From Inquilinus ginsengisoli_B (lineage in GTDB: Bacteria > Pseudomonadota > Alphaproteobacteria > DSM-16000 > Inquilinaceae), in contig NZ_JBNDJK010000001.1 of NCBI RefSeq assembly GCF_050434925.1, positions 3,038,001-3,102,000 on the forward strand: a DNA stretch of 64,000 nt, written 5' to 3'. Below, one piece after another: positions 8,025 through 17,526 of the stretch. A model generated the notes under the pieces. It was not told the origin of the DNA. It was given only the letters and a program-made list of their open reading frames with translations, and did no database searches. The number at the start of each line of letters is the position of its first letter. Within the stretch, counting starts at the first letter, position 1. Made by a program: the position numbers and the translations under genes.

Positions 8025-9278
8025 TCAGGTCTTGCTGGTCTCGACGGCGGGCGTCTCCGGCGCCCGCGGGTCGAGCCCGATGGCGCCCTGGGTCGCCGGC
8101 TGCACCGACACGAAGCCCGGCCGCGACTCGGCCGGGGCGCGGGCCCGCCGGCCCATGCGGTAGAGGGTGAAGGCGACCAGCGCCAGGTTCACCGCGCCGA
8201 CGAAGGCGAACAGCGTCGGGGTGCCCAGCTGCACCATCAGCAGGCTGGCCGGCACCGGCCCGACCACGGCGCCGAGGGCGTAAATCAGCAGCAGGCCGCT
8301 CGAGGTCTCGACGAACTCCCCGGCCCGGACCTGGTCGAAGGTGTGCGCCAGCGCCAGCGGGTACAGCGGCAGCGAGAAGGCGCCGTAGAAGAAGGCGAGG
8401 CCGATCACCGCCTCCCCCGGCAGCCAGTCGACCGCCAGCAGCGTCACGCCCGCGGCCGCGGTGCCGATGCCCGAGATCACGATCGTCCAGCGCCGGTCGA
8501 CCCGGTCGGACAGCTGGCCCAGCGGCCATTGCCCGACGGCGCCGCCCAGCACCGCCACACTCATGAACAGCGCCACGGTGGCGGCGTCGAAACCGCGCGC
8601 CTGGGCGAAGACCGGTCCCAGCGACCAGAAGGCGGCGTTGCCGATGCCGACCACCAGGCAGGCGGCCGCCCCGACCGGCGAGGTCGCGACCAGCCGGGCC
8701 AGCCGCAGCCGCACCACCTCCGGCACCGGCGGCGCCGCCACCCGGGTCATCGCGACCGGCAGAACCGCCAGGCAGATCATGATCGCGATCCAGGTGAAGG
8801 CGGTCATCGGGTTGCCGGTCTCCACCCCCAGCAGCATCTGGCCGACCGTGATCGCGACCAGGGTGACGATGGTGTAGAGCGACAGCACGGTGCCGCGGGT
8901 GCGGCTGGTCGCCTGCTCGTTCAGCCAGCTCTCGATCACCATGAACACGACGGCGAAGCAGAAGCCGGTGCCGCCGCGCAGCACGATCCAGGGCGCCGGG
9001 AGGACATATTGCGGGAAGGACAGGGCGACCGCCGCCGCCAGGGCCGCCACCGCCGCGAAGGTGCGGACATGGCCGGCGCGGCGCACCAGATGCGGGCCCA
9101 ACAGGCAGCCCAGCACGAAGCCGGCATAGTAGCCGGAGCCGAGCAGGCCGGTGACCACGGTGCCGAAGCCGGCATCGGTCGCCCGCACCGCCACCAGAAC
9201 CGCCTGCAGCCCGTTGCCGCACAGCATCAGCCCGACCCCGGCCAGGAGCGCGGCGACGGAAGAAAGGACGGCGGACAT
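8025..9278 (-). CDS. MFS transporter, YcaD-like
   Basis: A 417-residue, 12-segment major facilitator. The sequence GYYAGFVLGCLLGPHLVRRAGHVRTFA and the ESWLNEQATSRTRGTVLSLY segment after helix 5 are characteristic of the YcaD/MFS_1 group in alphaproteobacteria. The second-half loop is LSDRVDRRWT. The substrate is unknown. Extending the frame upstream only translates the palindromic repeat at 9343-9434, so ATG 9278 is the start. The C-terminal 45 residues are a hydrophilic cytoplasmic tail rich in Pro and Ala. Confidence 0.8.
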   Translation of the reverse strand: MSAVLSSVAALLAGVGLMLCGNGLQAVLVAVRATDAGFGTVVTGLLGSGYYAGFVLGCLLGPHLVRRAGHVRTFAAVAALAAAVALSFPQYVLPAPWIVLRGGTGFCFAVVFMVIESWLNEQATSRTRGTVLSLYTIVTLVAITVGQMLLGVETGNPMTAFTWIAIMICLAVLPVAMTRVAAPPVPEVVRLRLARLVATSPVGAAACLVVGIGNAAFWSLGPVFAQARGFDAATVALFMSVAVLGGAVGQWPLGQLSDRVDRRWTIVISGIGTAAAGVTLLAVDWLPGEAVIGLAFFYGAFSLPLYPLALAHTFDQVRAGEFVETSSGLLLIYALGAVVGPVPASLLMVQLGTPTLFAFVGAVNLALVAFTLYRMGRRARAPAESRPGFVSVQPATQGAIGLDPRAPETPAVETSKT

Positions 9279-9342
9279 CGGGAACCTCGGCGGCAAAGAA
9301 TTCTGTATGCCACCGGCCTGGAATGCTTGCCTTCCCCCTTTT

Positions 9343-9434
9343 CTGTCATCACCGGGCTTGACCCGGTGATCCAGGGCCATCAAGCGCGGTGCTTGCGGCC
9401 CCTGGATGCTCGGGTCAAGCCCGAGCATGACAGA
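9343..9434. repeat. Alphaproteobacterial REP-like palindrome, copy 1 of 3
   Basis: The element begins CTGTCATCACCGGGCTTGACC and ends with the complementary GGTCAAGCCCGAGCATGACAG, so the whole 92 bases fold into one long hairpin. The same element occurs at 39262-39353 and 46908-46986. This family is familiar from intergenic regions of many alphaproteobacteria. It sits upstream of the MFS gene and downstream of prmA on the same strand. The remaining 9435-9558 shows nothing coding. Confidence 0.85.
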
Positions 9435-9558
9435 ACAAGTGGGAGTCGGCAGGTCCGCCTCCGGACCGGCGGCTCCAGTCCAAGGTCAGCCTAGGCCGGC
9501 CGCGGGCCACGATTTTGTCCAGGAGCGACGGCCGCTGCAGCGGGCGCGCTGTGAGGCC

Positions 9559-10449
9559 TCAGCCCAGGATCAGCGTCGGCCAGCCGCGGATCGGGATCTT
9601 GTCATTCAGCGCCAGGCGCTGCAGCCGGTGCGCCGCCAGCACCTGAGGCGCCTGGCGGTCCAGCAGCCCGGCCAGGACCGCCACCCCGCCCGGCGCCAGG
9701 TTGCGGCGCAGGTCGGCCGCCATGCTCATCAGCGGCCGGGCCAGGATGTTGGCGATGATCAGGTCGTAGGGGCCGTGCTCGGCCACCACCCGGCTGGTAT
9801 AGCCGTTCGAGACCACGGCGGTGATCCGGTCCGACAGCCTGTTGATACGGGCGTTTATACGAGTCACACGGATCGATTCCGGGTCGATGTCGGCGGCCAG
9901 CACCGGCGCGTGGAACAGCCGCGCGGCGCCGAAGGACAGGATGCCGGTGCCGCAGCCCATGTCGAGGATGCGGCGGAAGCGGCGTCGGCGCGACAGCCGG
10001 TCCAGCGCCCGCAGGCAGCCCTCGGTGGTCGGGTGCTCGCCGGAGCCGAAGGCGGTGGCGGCGTCGATGCACAGCGGGACGGTGCCGGGCGGCGGCGGCT
10101 CCTCGATATGCGAGCCATGGATGAAGAAGCGGCCGATGCGCAGCGGCGGGAAGGCCTGGTAGGTCGCGGCCAGCCAGTCGGTCGGCGGCACCTTCTCCAC
10201 CACCGGCGCCGGCAGCGTCGTGCCCAGCATCGCCGCCACCAGGGCCAGGCGCGCGGCCAGCGCCGCCTCGTCCGGCGGGACCCGGTCGATCCCCTCGATC
10301 ACCCAGTCGCCGCCATCCTCGATCTCGAAGGCGGCGACCGAGGCGAAGGCGTCGTCGAAGGCGGTCTGCACGGCGTCGCCGATCTCGGGGCCGACGACGA
10401 TGCTGGTGCGCCAGGCGGAGGCGGCTTCGGAAGGGACGGTGCGGCTCAT
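9559..10449 (-). CDS. prmA: Ribosomal protein L11 methyltransferase
   Basis: A 296-residue SAM-dependent methyltransferase that trimethylates ribosomal protein L11. The N-terminal substrate-recognition domain precedes the conserved GSGEHPTTEGCLRALDRL block, SAM motif I (ILDMGCGTGILSFGAARL), the acidic loop AADIDPES and the NILA motif (ANILARPL) typical of PrmA. ATG 10449 gives the expected N-terminus; the frame continues upstream without similarity. The region between this gene and the divergent lipase gene is relatively AT-rich at 10545-10575 and probably holds its promoter. Confidence 0.9.
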   Translation of the reverse strand: MSRTVPSEAASAWRTSIVVGPEIGDAVQTAFDDAFASVAAFEIEDGGDWVIEGIDRVPPDEAALAARLALVAAMLGTTLPAPVVEKVPPTDWLAATYQAFPPLRIGRFFIHGSHIEEPPPPGTVPLCIDAATAFGSGEHPTTEGCLRALDRLSRRRRFRRILDMGCGTGILSFGAARLFHAPVLAADIDPESIRVTRINARINRLSDRITAVVSNGYTSRVVAEHGPYDLIIANILARPLMSMAADLRRNLAPGGVAVLAGLLDRQAPQVLAAHRLQRLALNDKIPIRGWPTLILG

Positions 10450-10682
10450 CAAGGGTCCAAAGGGCAAGGGTCTGTGCTCGGCCGCACAGTATCGGGCCGG
10501 CCGCCGGTTTGCATCCGCGATGTCGCCACGCGTCCGTTCTCGCGATTTTATCGACATTTTCCACAACTTATAGGTGTTGACGCCGGCCGCCCTGCTGAGC
10601 GGTCATAGTGACTGCCCGGCCCGCATTTCCGCGCTGGCGAATGGCCGGCGCGTCAATATCCGCGCGGACATCAGGAGGCGTC

Positions 10683-11705
10683 ATGACACCACAGGAGATC
10701 AAGCAGGGTGCCGTCGGTCAGGGCGGCATCTCGGCCACGCCGTTCGCGATCAGCTATCTGCAGCTGTGCCAGATCTCGTACTTCCAGACCGACCAGATCG
10801 CCGAGGCCATGCCTTCGGTGCCGCCGCCGGGGGAGACCGCGCCGGATTCATCGATCGGCAGCTGGAGCGTGGTCTGGGGCCCGGCCAAGGATTGGGACGA
10901 CAGCAACCTCGCCTATGCTGCCGCCTACACCGACACGGCGTCGAATGTGCCGGTGCTGCTGGTGGTCTGCCTGCGCGGCACCGACGTCCATGTCGACGAC
11001 CCCTGGGGCATCCTCAAGCAGCTGTTCGAGGACCTGCGGGTGCCCGACCAGGTGCCACTGCCCTGGGCGCCTGGCAGCCCGGCGCTGATCGCCAAGGGCA
11101 CGCTCTCCGCCCTCGACGTGATCCAGAAGCTCAGCTCGAACGGCCAGAGCCTGTCGGATTTCGTGACCGGCTATCTCAACAACTCGGCGAACCAGCAGCC
11201 GGTGCTGATCGTCACCGGGCACAGCCTGGGCGGTGCCCTGACCACCGTCGTCGCGCCCTGGCTGCAGAGCCTCGGCAGCATCACCGCCCCGATCGTGCCG
11301 GCCACCTTCGCCGCGCCGACCGTCGGCAATGCCGACTTCGCCACGCTGTTCGGCACCGATTTCAGCTATTCGCTGCGCTACTGGAACGACTACGACATCG
11401 TCCCGAACGCGTGGTGGAACCTGCCGGGGATCGCGACGATCTACCAGCCCTGCAACCTGACGCCGCCCGGCTACGTGACCGACGGGCTGACCCATTTCGA
11501 GAACGAGCTGAAGGGGATCAGCTACGTCCAGCCGGCGGCCAGCACCCAGCTGTCCGGCTCCTGCAGCAGCCTGGGCACCAGCTGGGTCGACCAGGCCGGC
11601 GTGCAGCACAGCACCCACACCTATATGGCGCCGCTGGGCGGCGTGAACATCATGCCGCCGGGTGGCGTCGGGGTGCCGTCGATCGTCGACTACAAGCCGG
11701 GTTGA
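10683..11705 (+). CDS. Class 3 lipase-like alpha/beta hydrolase
   Basis: A 340-residue alpha/beta hydrolase with the nucleophile elbow TGHSLGGAL (Ser181), an Asp in NDYDIVPN (Asp238) and a His in QHSTHTYM near residue 319, which together make the Ser-Asp-His triad of class 3 (fungal type) lipases. No signal peptide is visible, so it is either cytoplasmic or exported by another route; the N-terminus resembles those of actinobacterial and fungal lipase_3 proteins in which the substrate is a triglyceride or polyester. AGGAGG lies 4 bases before ATG 10683, a very strong ribosome binding site. It is convergent with the S9 peptidase. Confidence 0.78.
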   Translation: MTPQEIKQGAVGQGGISATPFAISYLQLCQISYFQTDQIAEAMPSVPPPGETAPDSSIGSWSVVWGPAKDWDDSNLAYAAAYTDTASNVPVLLVVCLRGTDVHVDDPWGILKQLFEDLRVPDQVPLPWAPGSPALIAKGTLSALDVIQKLSSNGQSLSDFVTGYLNNSANQQPVLIVTGHSLGGALTTVVAPWLQSLGSITAPIVPATFAAPTVGNADFATLFGTDFSYSLRYWNDYDIVPNAWWNLPGIATIYQPCNLTPPGYVTDGLTHFENELKGISYVQPAASTQLSGSCSSLGTSWVDQAGVQHSTHTYMAPLGGVNIMPPGGVGVPSIVDYKPG

Positions 11706-11709
11706 TCGT

Positions 11710-13620
11710 TCAGGACTCGCCGCTGGCGACTGCCAGGGTCGCCGGCGCATCCTGGCCCGCAGCATCGCCCGGCCCGAACGCCTCGCTGAAGAAGGCGATC
11801 AGCCGTTCATACAGCACCCGGCAATTGCCCGGCTTGACGATGCCGTGGCCTTCATCCGGGAACAGCAGCGTCTCATAGGGAATGCCGCGGGCGTCCAGCT
11901 GCGCCCGCATGATCTCGACATGTTCCGGCGTCACGTTCGGGTCGGTCAGGCCCTGCACGATCAGCAGGCGCCCCTCGATCCGGTCGACAGCGTGGATCGG
12001 CGACCGCTCGCGGTACTTCTCAGGCAGCTCGTCCGGCGTGCCGCCCATCATCGCTTCGGAATAGGGGCGCAGGTCCGGCCGGGTGGTCCAATAGTCGGTG
12101 ACCAGGTCGGTCATGCCGCAGATCGGCGCCGAGGCGGCGATCACCTCGCGCGGGAAATGGGTGATCGCCCACCAAGCGGAATAGCCGCCATAGGACAGGC
12201 CGGTGATGCCGACCCGGCCCGGCCGCGCCTGCCCGGCATTCATCAGCGCCAGGATGCCGGTGCGGATGTCCTCCTGCTCGCGCCCGCCCCAGCCGTCTTC
12301 CTTGATCGCCTCCTGGAAGGCCAGGCCCAGCCCGGTGCTGCCGCGGTAGTTGGGCTGGAGCACGTTGAAGCCGGCTTGGGCCAGCGCCTGCGGGATCGGA
12401 TCGAAGCGGCCGTCGTAATGCGCGGTCGGCCCGCCATGGACATGGACCACGGCACCACGCGCCTCGCCCTTGGCGCGATACAGCCAGCCCTGGACGCGCA
12501 GCCCGTCGACCGAATGCCACCAGAAGGGCTCGGCCGGGCTCAGCTCCGCCGGGTCGGGCAGGATGCCCTCGGGCAGCGGCGCCAGCTTATGCGCGGTCAG
12601 CAGGTCCGGCGCCTCGGCCGCCAGGGTGACGATCGACGTCGGCGCCGTGGCCCGGCCGCGCTCCAGCACCCAGCGGCCGTCGGGCAGCGGCGCGATCGGG
12701 CGCAGGATGTCGCCGCCGCGGAACACCGGGACATAGGCGCCGGTCGAGACCATCAGGAACCCGGCCTCGTCCCGCGCGGCGCTGGATTCGATCACCACAA
12801 GCAGGTCCTGGTCGCCGTCCGGCTGGCGCGGCCAGCGCACATGCTCGACCGGGATCGCCGGGTTGTCGACCAGCCAGCGCAGCTCGTCAGTCGTCAGGTC
12901 GATCAGCCCCAGCCGCTTGTGCGACGGCCCCTCGGCAACGAAGGCGATGCGGGTCCCGTCCGGCGACCACACGCCCTCGGCCTTGGCCGGCCCGCCGGGG
13001 CTGTACAGCTCGCGGTCCGCGCCGGTCTCCAGGTCGTAGACCCACAGCGCCCGGCCGCTCGGATGGTGGTCGTTGCGCAGATACAGCACCCGGCATCCGG
13101 TCGGGTCCAGCTTCGGCGCCAGCTTGCAGGACCGCCGGGGCGAGGCCAGAGCGCGCTGCGCCCCGGTCGCGGTGTCGTGCTCGTACAGATGCAGGATGTC
13201 GCCGCCCAGCCCGGTGGCCGGGTCGCGGCTGGCGGCATAGACCAGCCGCCGCCCGTCCGGGTGCTGCTGGGCGGCGTAGACGTAATAGCCCGGCCGGTCC
13301 GGCAGCAGCGCCTCCGCCGGCCGGGACGGATCGAGCCAGACGCGCTGCAGCCCGACCTGCTCCTCGCCGTCGCGGCGGCGGGCGACGATCAGGGCCTGGC
13401 TGTCCGGCGCCCAGCTGAAGCTCTCGCAATCCCAGCCGGAATACGGCTCCGGCAGCAGGCGCGGCGGCACGTCACCCGCTGTCGGGGCGACCCACGGTCC
13501 GTTGCCCTCGGCCTTGCCGTTCCACAGCCAGGCCACCCAGCGCCCATCCGGCGACACGGTCGGGAACAGCAGCCGCGGCGCGGCGATCAGTCGGTCCAGG
13601 AAGCCAGGATCGATGCTCAT
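11710..13620 (-). CDS. S9 family peptidase (prolyl oligopeptidase/acylaminoacyl-peptidase type)
   Basis: A 636-residue serine peptidase. The N-terminal half is a seven-bladed propeller with repeated WSPDGTRIAF-like motifs; the C-terminal hydrolase domain has GLSYGGYSAWW (nucleophile Ser), GLTDPNVTPEHVEIM (Asp) and FPDEGHGI (His). Such enzymes cut short peptides. It follows oppF by 68 bases on the same strand, so it probably degrades peptides delivered by the transporter encoded upstream. No signal peptide is seen, which places it in the cytoplasm and agrees with that role. Confidence 0.9.
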   Translation of the reverse strand: MSIDPGFLDRLIAAPRLLFPTVSPDGRWVAWLWNGKAEGNGPWVAPTAGDVPPRLLPEPYSGWDCESFSWAPDSQALIVARRRDGEEQVGLQRVWLDPSRPAEALLPDRPGYYVYAAQQHPDGRRLVYAASRDPATGLGGDILHLYEHDTATGAQRALASPRRSCKLAPKLDPTGCRVLYLRNDHHPSGRALWVYDLETGADRELYSPGGPAKAEGVWSPDGTRIAFVAEGPSHKRLGLIDLTTDELRWLVDNPAIPVEHVRWPRQPDGDQDLLVVIESSAARDEAGFLMVSTGAYVPVFRGGDILRPIAPLPDGRWVLERGRATAPTSIVTLAAEAPDLLTAHKLAPLPEGILPDPAELSPAEPFWWHSVDGLRVQGWLYRAKGEARGAVVHVHGGPTAHYDGRFDPIPQALAQAGFNVLQPNYRGSTGLGLAFQEAIKEDGWGGREQEDIRTGILALMNAGQARPGRVGITGLSYGGYSAWWAITHFPREVIAASAPICGMTDLVTDYWTTRPDLRPYSEAMMGGTPDELPEKYRERSPIHAVDRIEGRLLIVQGLTDPNVTPEHVEIMRAQLDARGIPYETLLFPDEGHGIVKPGNCRVLYERLIAFFSEAFGPGDAAGQDAPATLAVASGES

Positions 13621-13688
13621 GACGGAAATGCTACCTCAACGGCGGCTGGTCGAGATATGGCGCCGGACGCATGGCGGGCGCGGCGCGG

Positions 13689-14684
13689 TCAGGCCGGGAC
13701 GCCGGCCAGCTCCTCGACCCGGTGGCAGGCGGCGCGGTGGTCGGGGCCGAAATCGCGCAGCGGCGGCGCGGCCCGGGCGCACAGGTCGACGGCATGCGGG
13801 CAGCGGGTACGGAAGGCGCAGCCGGAGGGCGGGTTGATCGGCGATGGCGTGTCGCCCTGCAGCACCACCCGCCGGCGCTGCCGCGCCCGCACCGGGTCCG
13901 GCACCGGCACGGCGGAGAGCAGCGCCTGGGCATAGGGGTGCAGCGGCCGGGCGAAGAAGGTGTCGCGGCCGGCGATCTCCGCCTCCCGCCCCAGATACAG
14001 CACCATCACCCGGTCGCTGATGTGCCGCACCACGCTCATATTGTGCGAGATGAAGATCAGGGCCATCCCCATCTCCCGCCGCAGCCGCATCAGCAGGTTG
14101 ACGATCTGCGCCTGGATCGAGACGTCCAGCGCCGACACCGGCTCGTCGCAGACGATCAGCTTCGGCCGCAGGATGATGGCGCGGGCGATGCCGATGCGCT
14201 GGCACTGGCCGCCGGAGAATTCATGCGGATAGCGGTGGGCCAGGGCGGGGGACAGGCCGACCTGGCGCATCGCCTCGTTCACCCGGGTGGCGATCTCGGC
14301 CCGCTTCAGCTCGGGGTGGAAGGTGCGCAGCGGCCGCCCGATGATCTGGGCCACGGTCATGCGCGGGTCCAGCGACGCCAGCGGGTCCTGGAAGATGATC
14401 TGCATGTCCCGCCGCCGCGGCCGCAGCGCATTCTCCGGCAGGCCGGTCACGTCGCTGCCGTTCCAGGCGATGGTGCCGGCGGTGGGCGGAATCAGCTTCA
14501 GCACGGCTCGGCCCAAAGTGGACTTGCCGCAGCCGGATTCGCCGACCACGGCCAGCACCTCGCCGGGGGCGAGGTCGAAGGACACGTCGTCCACCGCCTT
14601 CACCAGCAGCGGCGGGCCGCCCAGCAGCCCGGCCGAGAGCGGGAAATGGACCTTCAGGTTGCGGACCGACAGCACCGGGGTCAT
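13689..14684 (-). CDS. oppF: Oligopeptide ABC transporter ATP-binding protein OppF-like
   Basis: A 331-residue ATPase of the Opp/Dpp importer. It has Walker A GESGCGKST, Q-loop QDPLASLDPR, signature FSGGQCQRIGIARA, Walker B LIVCDEPVSALD and the switch His ISHN. The Cys-containing C-terminal tail (GCAFRTRCPHAVDLC) is the oligo_HPY domain with the Fe-S-type Cys pattern of OppD/OppF. The start overlaps the oppD stop by 4 bases (ATGA), showing translational coupling. ATP hydrolysis here and in OppD drives uptake through OppB/OppC. Confidence 0.9.
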   Translation of the reverse strand: MTPVLSVRNLKVHFPLSAGLLGGPPLLVKAVDDVSFDLAPGEVLAVVGESGCGKSTLGRAVLKLIPPTAGTIAWNGSDVTGLPENALRPRRRDMQIIFQDPLASLDPRMTVAQIIGRPLRTFHPELKRAEIATRVNEAMRQVGLSPALAHRYPHEFSGGQCQRIGIARAIILRPKLIVCDEPVSALDVSIQAQIVNLLMRLRREMGMALIFISHNMSVVRHISDRVMVLYLGREAEIAGRDTFFARPLHPYAQALLSAVPVPDPVRARQRRRVVLQGDTPSPINPPSGCAFRTRCPHAVDLCARAAPPLRDFGPDHRAACHRVEELAGVPA

Positions 14685-15676
14685 GGCACCAGCTCCGGCA
14701 CGGCGGCGGGCTGCGGCAGCGGCCGGTGGCAGGCGACGACGCCGGCCGCGGCGGGGAACAGCGGCGGCATGGTCACGGTGCAGGCCTCGACCCGGCGCTC
14801 ACAGCGCGGCGCGAAGGGGCAGCCCGGCAGGTCGCCGGCGGCGGCGCGCGGCTGGCCCGGGATCACCCGCAGCTCGCCCTCGCGGCCCTCCAGGTCCGGC
14901 GTCGAATCCAGCAGGCCTCTTGTGTAGGGATGGGCCGGCGCCGCGAACAGCGGATCGACCGGCGCCGCCTCCATCACCTTGCCGCCATACAGCACCAGCA
15001 CCCGGTCGCACATCTCGGCGACGACGCCGAGATCATGGGTCACCAGGATCACCGCCGTCCCCAGCTCGCGCACCAGGTCGCGCAGCAGGTCCAGCACCTG
15101 GGCCTGGACGGTGACGTCCAGCGCCGTGGTCGGCTCGTCCGCCAGCAGGATGCGCGGGTTGCACAAGAGGGCCATGGCGATCATCACCCGCTGGCGCATG
15201 CCGCCCGACAACTGGTGCGGATACTGCCGCATCCGCTTCCCCGCGTCGGGGATCTTCACCCGGTCCAGCATCCGGGTGGCCTTGTCCCAGGCCTCCTTCT
15301 TCCGCATCCCCTGGTGGCGGATCAGCACCTCGGTCAGCTGCGCCCCGACCCGGTGATAGGGGTTCAGCGAGGTCATCGGGTCCTGGAAGATCATGGTCAT
15401 GGCCGACCCGCGCAGCCGGTCCAGCCCGCGCCGGTCCAGCGCCAGCAGGTCCTGGCCCTCGAACCGGATCCGGCCGGTGGCGGCGCCGTTGCCGGCCAGC
15501 AGGCCCATGATCGACAGCAGGATCTGGCTCTTGCCCGACCCGCTCTCGCCGACGATGCCCAGCACCTCGCCGCGGCGGACCGTGAAGTCGACCCCGGCCA
15601 CGGCGACGGCGTCGCCCCGGCGCATCCGGAAGCGGATCGCCAGATCCTCGACCGACAGCAGGGGATCAGCGTTCAT
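14681..15676 (-). CDS. oppD: Oligopeptide ABC transporter ATP-binding protein OppD-like
   Basis: A 331-residue ABC ATPase paired with OppF. Visible motifs are Walker A GESGSGKS, Q-loop QDPMTSLNPYHRVG, signature LSGGMRQRVMIAMAL, Walker B ILLADEPTTALDV and VTHDLGVV, plus the C-terminal Cys motif (CPFAPRCERRVEAC). ATG 15676 places the protein start at the family-typical PLLSVEDL; an in-frame ATG at 15691 would add five residues. Either start lies inside the 3' end of oppC, so the genes overlap and are co-translated. Confidence 0.9.
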   Translation of the reverse strand: MNADPLLSVEDLAIRFRMRRGDAVAVAGVDFTVRRGEVLGIVGESGSGKSQILLSIMGLLAGNGAATGRIRFEGQDLLALDRRGLDRLRGSAMTMIFQDPMTSLNPYHRVGAQLTEVLIRHQGMRKKEAWDKATRMLDRVKIPDAGKRMRQYPHQLSGGMRQRVMIAMALLCNPRILLADEPTTALDVTVQAQVLDLLRDLVRELGTAVILVTHDLGVVAEMCDRVLVLYGGKVMEAAPVDPLFAAPAHPYTRGLLDSTPDLEGREGELRVIPGQPRAAAGDLPGCPFAPRCERRVEACTVTMPPLFPAAAGVVACHRPLPQPAAVPELVP

Positions 15677-16565
15677 TGGGGTCGAAGGCATCGCGCAGCC
15701 CGTCGGCGACGAAGTTCATGCAGAACAGGGTCAGCGCCAGGGCCAGCCCCGGCAGGATCAGCATGTGCGGGGCGGTCTCGATCTTGGCCTGGCCCTCGCT
15801 GATCAGCACGCCCCAGCTGGTCTCCGGCGCCTGCACGCCGAGGCCGAGGAAGCTGAGCAGGGATTCGCTCAGGATCACGTCCGGGATCAGCAGGCTGGAA
15901 TAGACGATCACCACGCCGACGCAGTTCGGCATGATGTGCTTCAGCACGATCTGCCGCTTGGTCATGCCGCCGGCCCGCGCCGCCTCGATGAACTCGCGGT
16001 GGCGCAGGGCGATGGCCTGGGCGCGGACGATGCGCGACGGCGTCAGCCACAGCGACAGCACCACGGCGATGATCACGGCGGTGCTGCCGCGCCCCAGCGC
16101 CATGCTGATCAGGATGACCTGGAAGATGTAGGGGATGCCGTACAGCACGTCGACGAAGCGCATCATCACCTGGTCGACCACGCCGCCCAGGAAGCCGGCG
16201 ACCGATCCCCAGGTGACGCCGATGGCGACCGCGATCAGCGTCGCCACCAGGCCGATGATCAGCGACACCTGGCCGCCGGCCATGATCCGCAGCAGCAGGT
16301 CGCGGCCGAGGTCGTCGGTGCCGAAGGGATAGGTCGAGAACAGGTCCATCGGCGCGTTCATCGCCTCGAAATTGGCGTCGTCCGGCTCGTAGCCGTACAA
16401 GAGCGGCCCGCCGAAGCAGAAGATCACGATCAGGATCAGCACGATCAGGCTGGCCACCGCGGTCCGGTTGGCGCGGAACCGACGCAGCGCTTCGCGGAAC
16501 GGGCTGACGCCCTCGGCGCCCGCTCCCTCCGGCGTGGTGAGATCGGTGGCGGTGGCGTCGGTCAT
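15666..16565 (-). CDS. oppC: Oligopeptide ABC transporter permease OppC-like
   Basis: A 299-residue inner-membrane permease. A hydrophilic N-terminus (FREALRRFRANRTAVASLIVLILIV) precedes the first helix, as in OppC/DppC. The EAA loop is EFIEAARAGGMTKRQIVLKHIMPN. The protein ends DGLRDAFDPNER, the usual OppC C-terminus that contacts the ATPase. ATG 16565 overlaps the oppB stop by four bases. Together with OppB it forms the translocation pore. Confidence 0.92.
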   Translation of the reverse strand: MTDATATDLTTPEGAGAEGVSPFREALRRFRANRTAVASLIVLILIVIFCFGGPLLYGYEPDDANFEAMNAPMDLFSTYPFGTDDLGRDLLLRIMAGGQVSLIIGLVATLIAVAIGVTWGSVAGFLGGVVDQVMMRFVDVLYGIPYIFQVILISMALGRGSTAVIIAVVLSLWLTPSRIVRAQAIALRHREFIEAARAGGMTKRQIVLKHIMPNCVGVVIVYSSLLIPDVILSESLLSFLGLGVQAPETSWGVLISEGQAKIETAPHMLILPGLALALTLFCMNFVADGLRDAFDPNER

Positions 16566-17479
16566 GCGCGCGACCTCGGGTCCAGCAGCACCTGCAGCAC
16601 GTCGGTCACCATGTTGAACAGGATGATGCAGCCGCCATAGACCAGGGTGACCCCCATCACCATGGTGTAGTCGCGGCTGATCGCGCTCTCGACGAAATAG
16701 CGGCCGATGCCGGGGACGGCGAAGATGGTCTCGATCACCATCGACCCGGTGATCAGCCCGGCGGTGGCGGGACCGAGATAGGCGATCACCGGGATCATGG
16801 CGCCACGGATGGCATGGTGAGTGAGCACCCGCCATTCGCCCACGCCCTTGGCCCGGGCGGTGCGGATGTAGTTGCTGCGCAGCGTCTCGATCATCGCGCC
16901 GCGGGTCAGCCGGGCGACATAGGCGATGTTCGGCAGCGCCATCGCCACCACCGGCAGCACCATCGACCGCCAGCCGCCGTCCCAGCCGGCCACCGGCAGC
17001 AGGCTCAGCATCAGGGCGAAGACGATCTGCAGGATCGGCGCCATGACGAAGGTCGGCACCACGATGCCGCCCATGGCGATGGCGCTGACCAGGTTGTCCA
17101 GCGGGCCGTTGCGCCGCAGCGCCGCGACCACGCCCAGGGTGACGCCGGCGACGGCGTACAGCAGCGTGGCCCACAGCCCGATCTGCAGCGAGATCGGCAG
17201 GCCGTGGCCGATCAACTGCGTCACCGTGTATTCGCGGTAGTACATCGACTGGCCGAAATCGAGCCGCACCACGTCGCCCAGGAAGCGCAGATATTGCTGC
17301 CACAGCGGCTCGTTCAGGTGGAACTGCGCCTCCATCCGGGCGATCAGGGCCGGCGGCAGCTTCTTCTCGCCGTCGAAGGGCCCGCCCGGCGCGAAGCGGA
17401 TGACAAAGAAGGTGATCGTCGCCAGCGCGAACAGCGTCGGCACGCTGCCCAGCATGCGGCGAAGGACGGACAAGACCAT
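16562..17479 (-). CDS. oppB: Oligopeptide ABC transporter permease OppB-like
   Basis: A 305-residue inner-membrane permease with six segments. It has the typical OppB/DppB N-terminus (RMLGSVPTLFALATITFFVIRFAPGGPF), an EAA loop SNYIRTARAKGVGEWRVLTHHAIRGAMIPV, and ends TDVLQVLLDPRSRA, the canonical family C-terminus ('DPRxR'). It is separated from the binding-protein gene by 205 bases that hold a large palindromic repeat, probably lowering expression of the membrane components relative to the binding protein. Confidence 0.92.
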   Translation of the reverse strand: MVLSVLRRMLGSVPTLFALATITFFVIRFAPGGPFDGEKKLPPALIARMEAQFHLNEPLWQQYLRFLGDVVRLDFGQSMYYREYTVTQLIGHGLPISLQIGLWATLLYAVAGVTLGVVAALRRNGPLDNLVSAIAMGGIVVPTFVMAPILQIVFALMLSLLPVAGWDGGWRSMVLPVVAMALPNIAYVARLTRGAMIETLRSNYIRTARAKGVGEWRVLTHHAIRGAMIPVIAYLGPATAGLITGSMVIETIFAVPGIGRYFVESAISRDYTMVMGVTLVYGGCIILFNMVTDVLQVLLDPRSRA

Positions 17480-17526
17480 CGGCCCTGGTGGCTCCCCTGT
17501 GGCCCGCTTTCCCGCGTGCCCCTCTC

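Noticed and set aside
9279..9428. N-terminal extension of the YcaD-like MFS protein
   Set aside because: The extra residues are a translation of the palindromic repeat at 9343-9434 (GLDPSIQG, HRVKPGDD), a common artefact of this repeat family.
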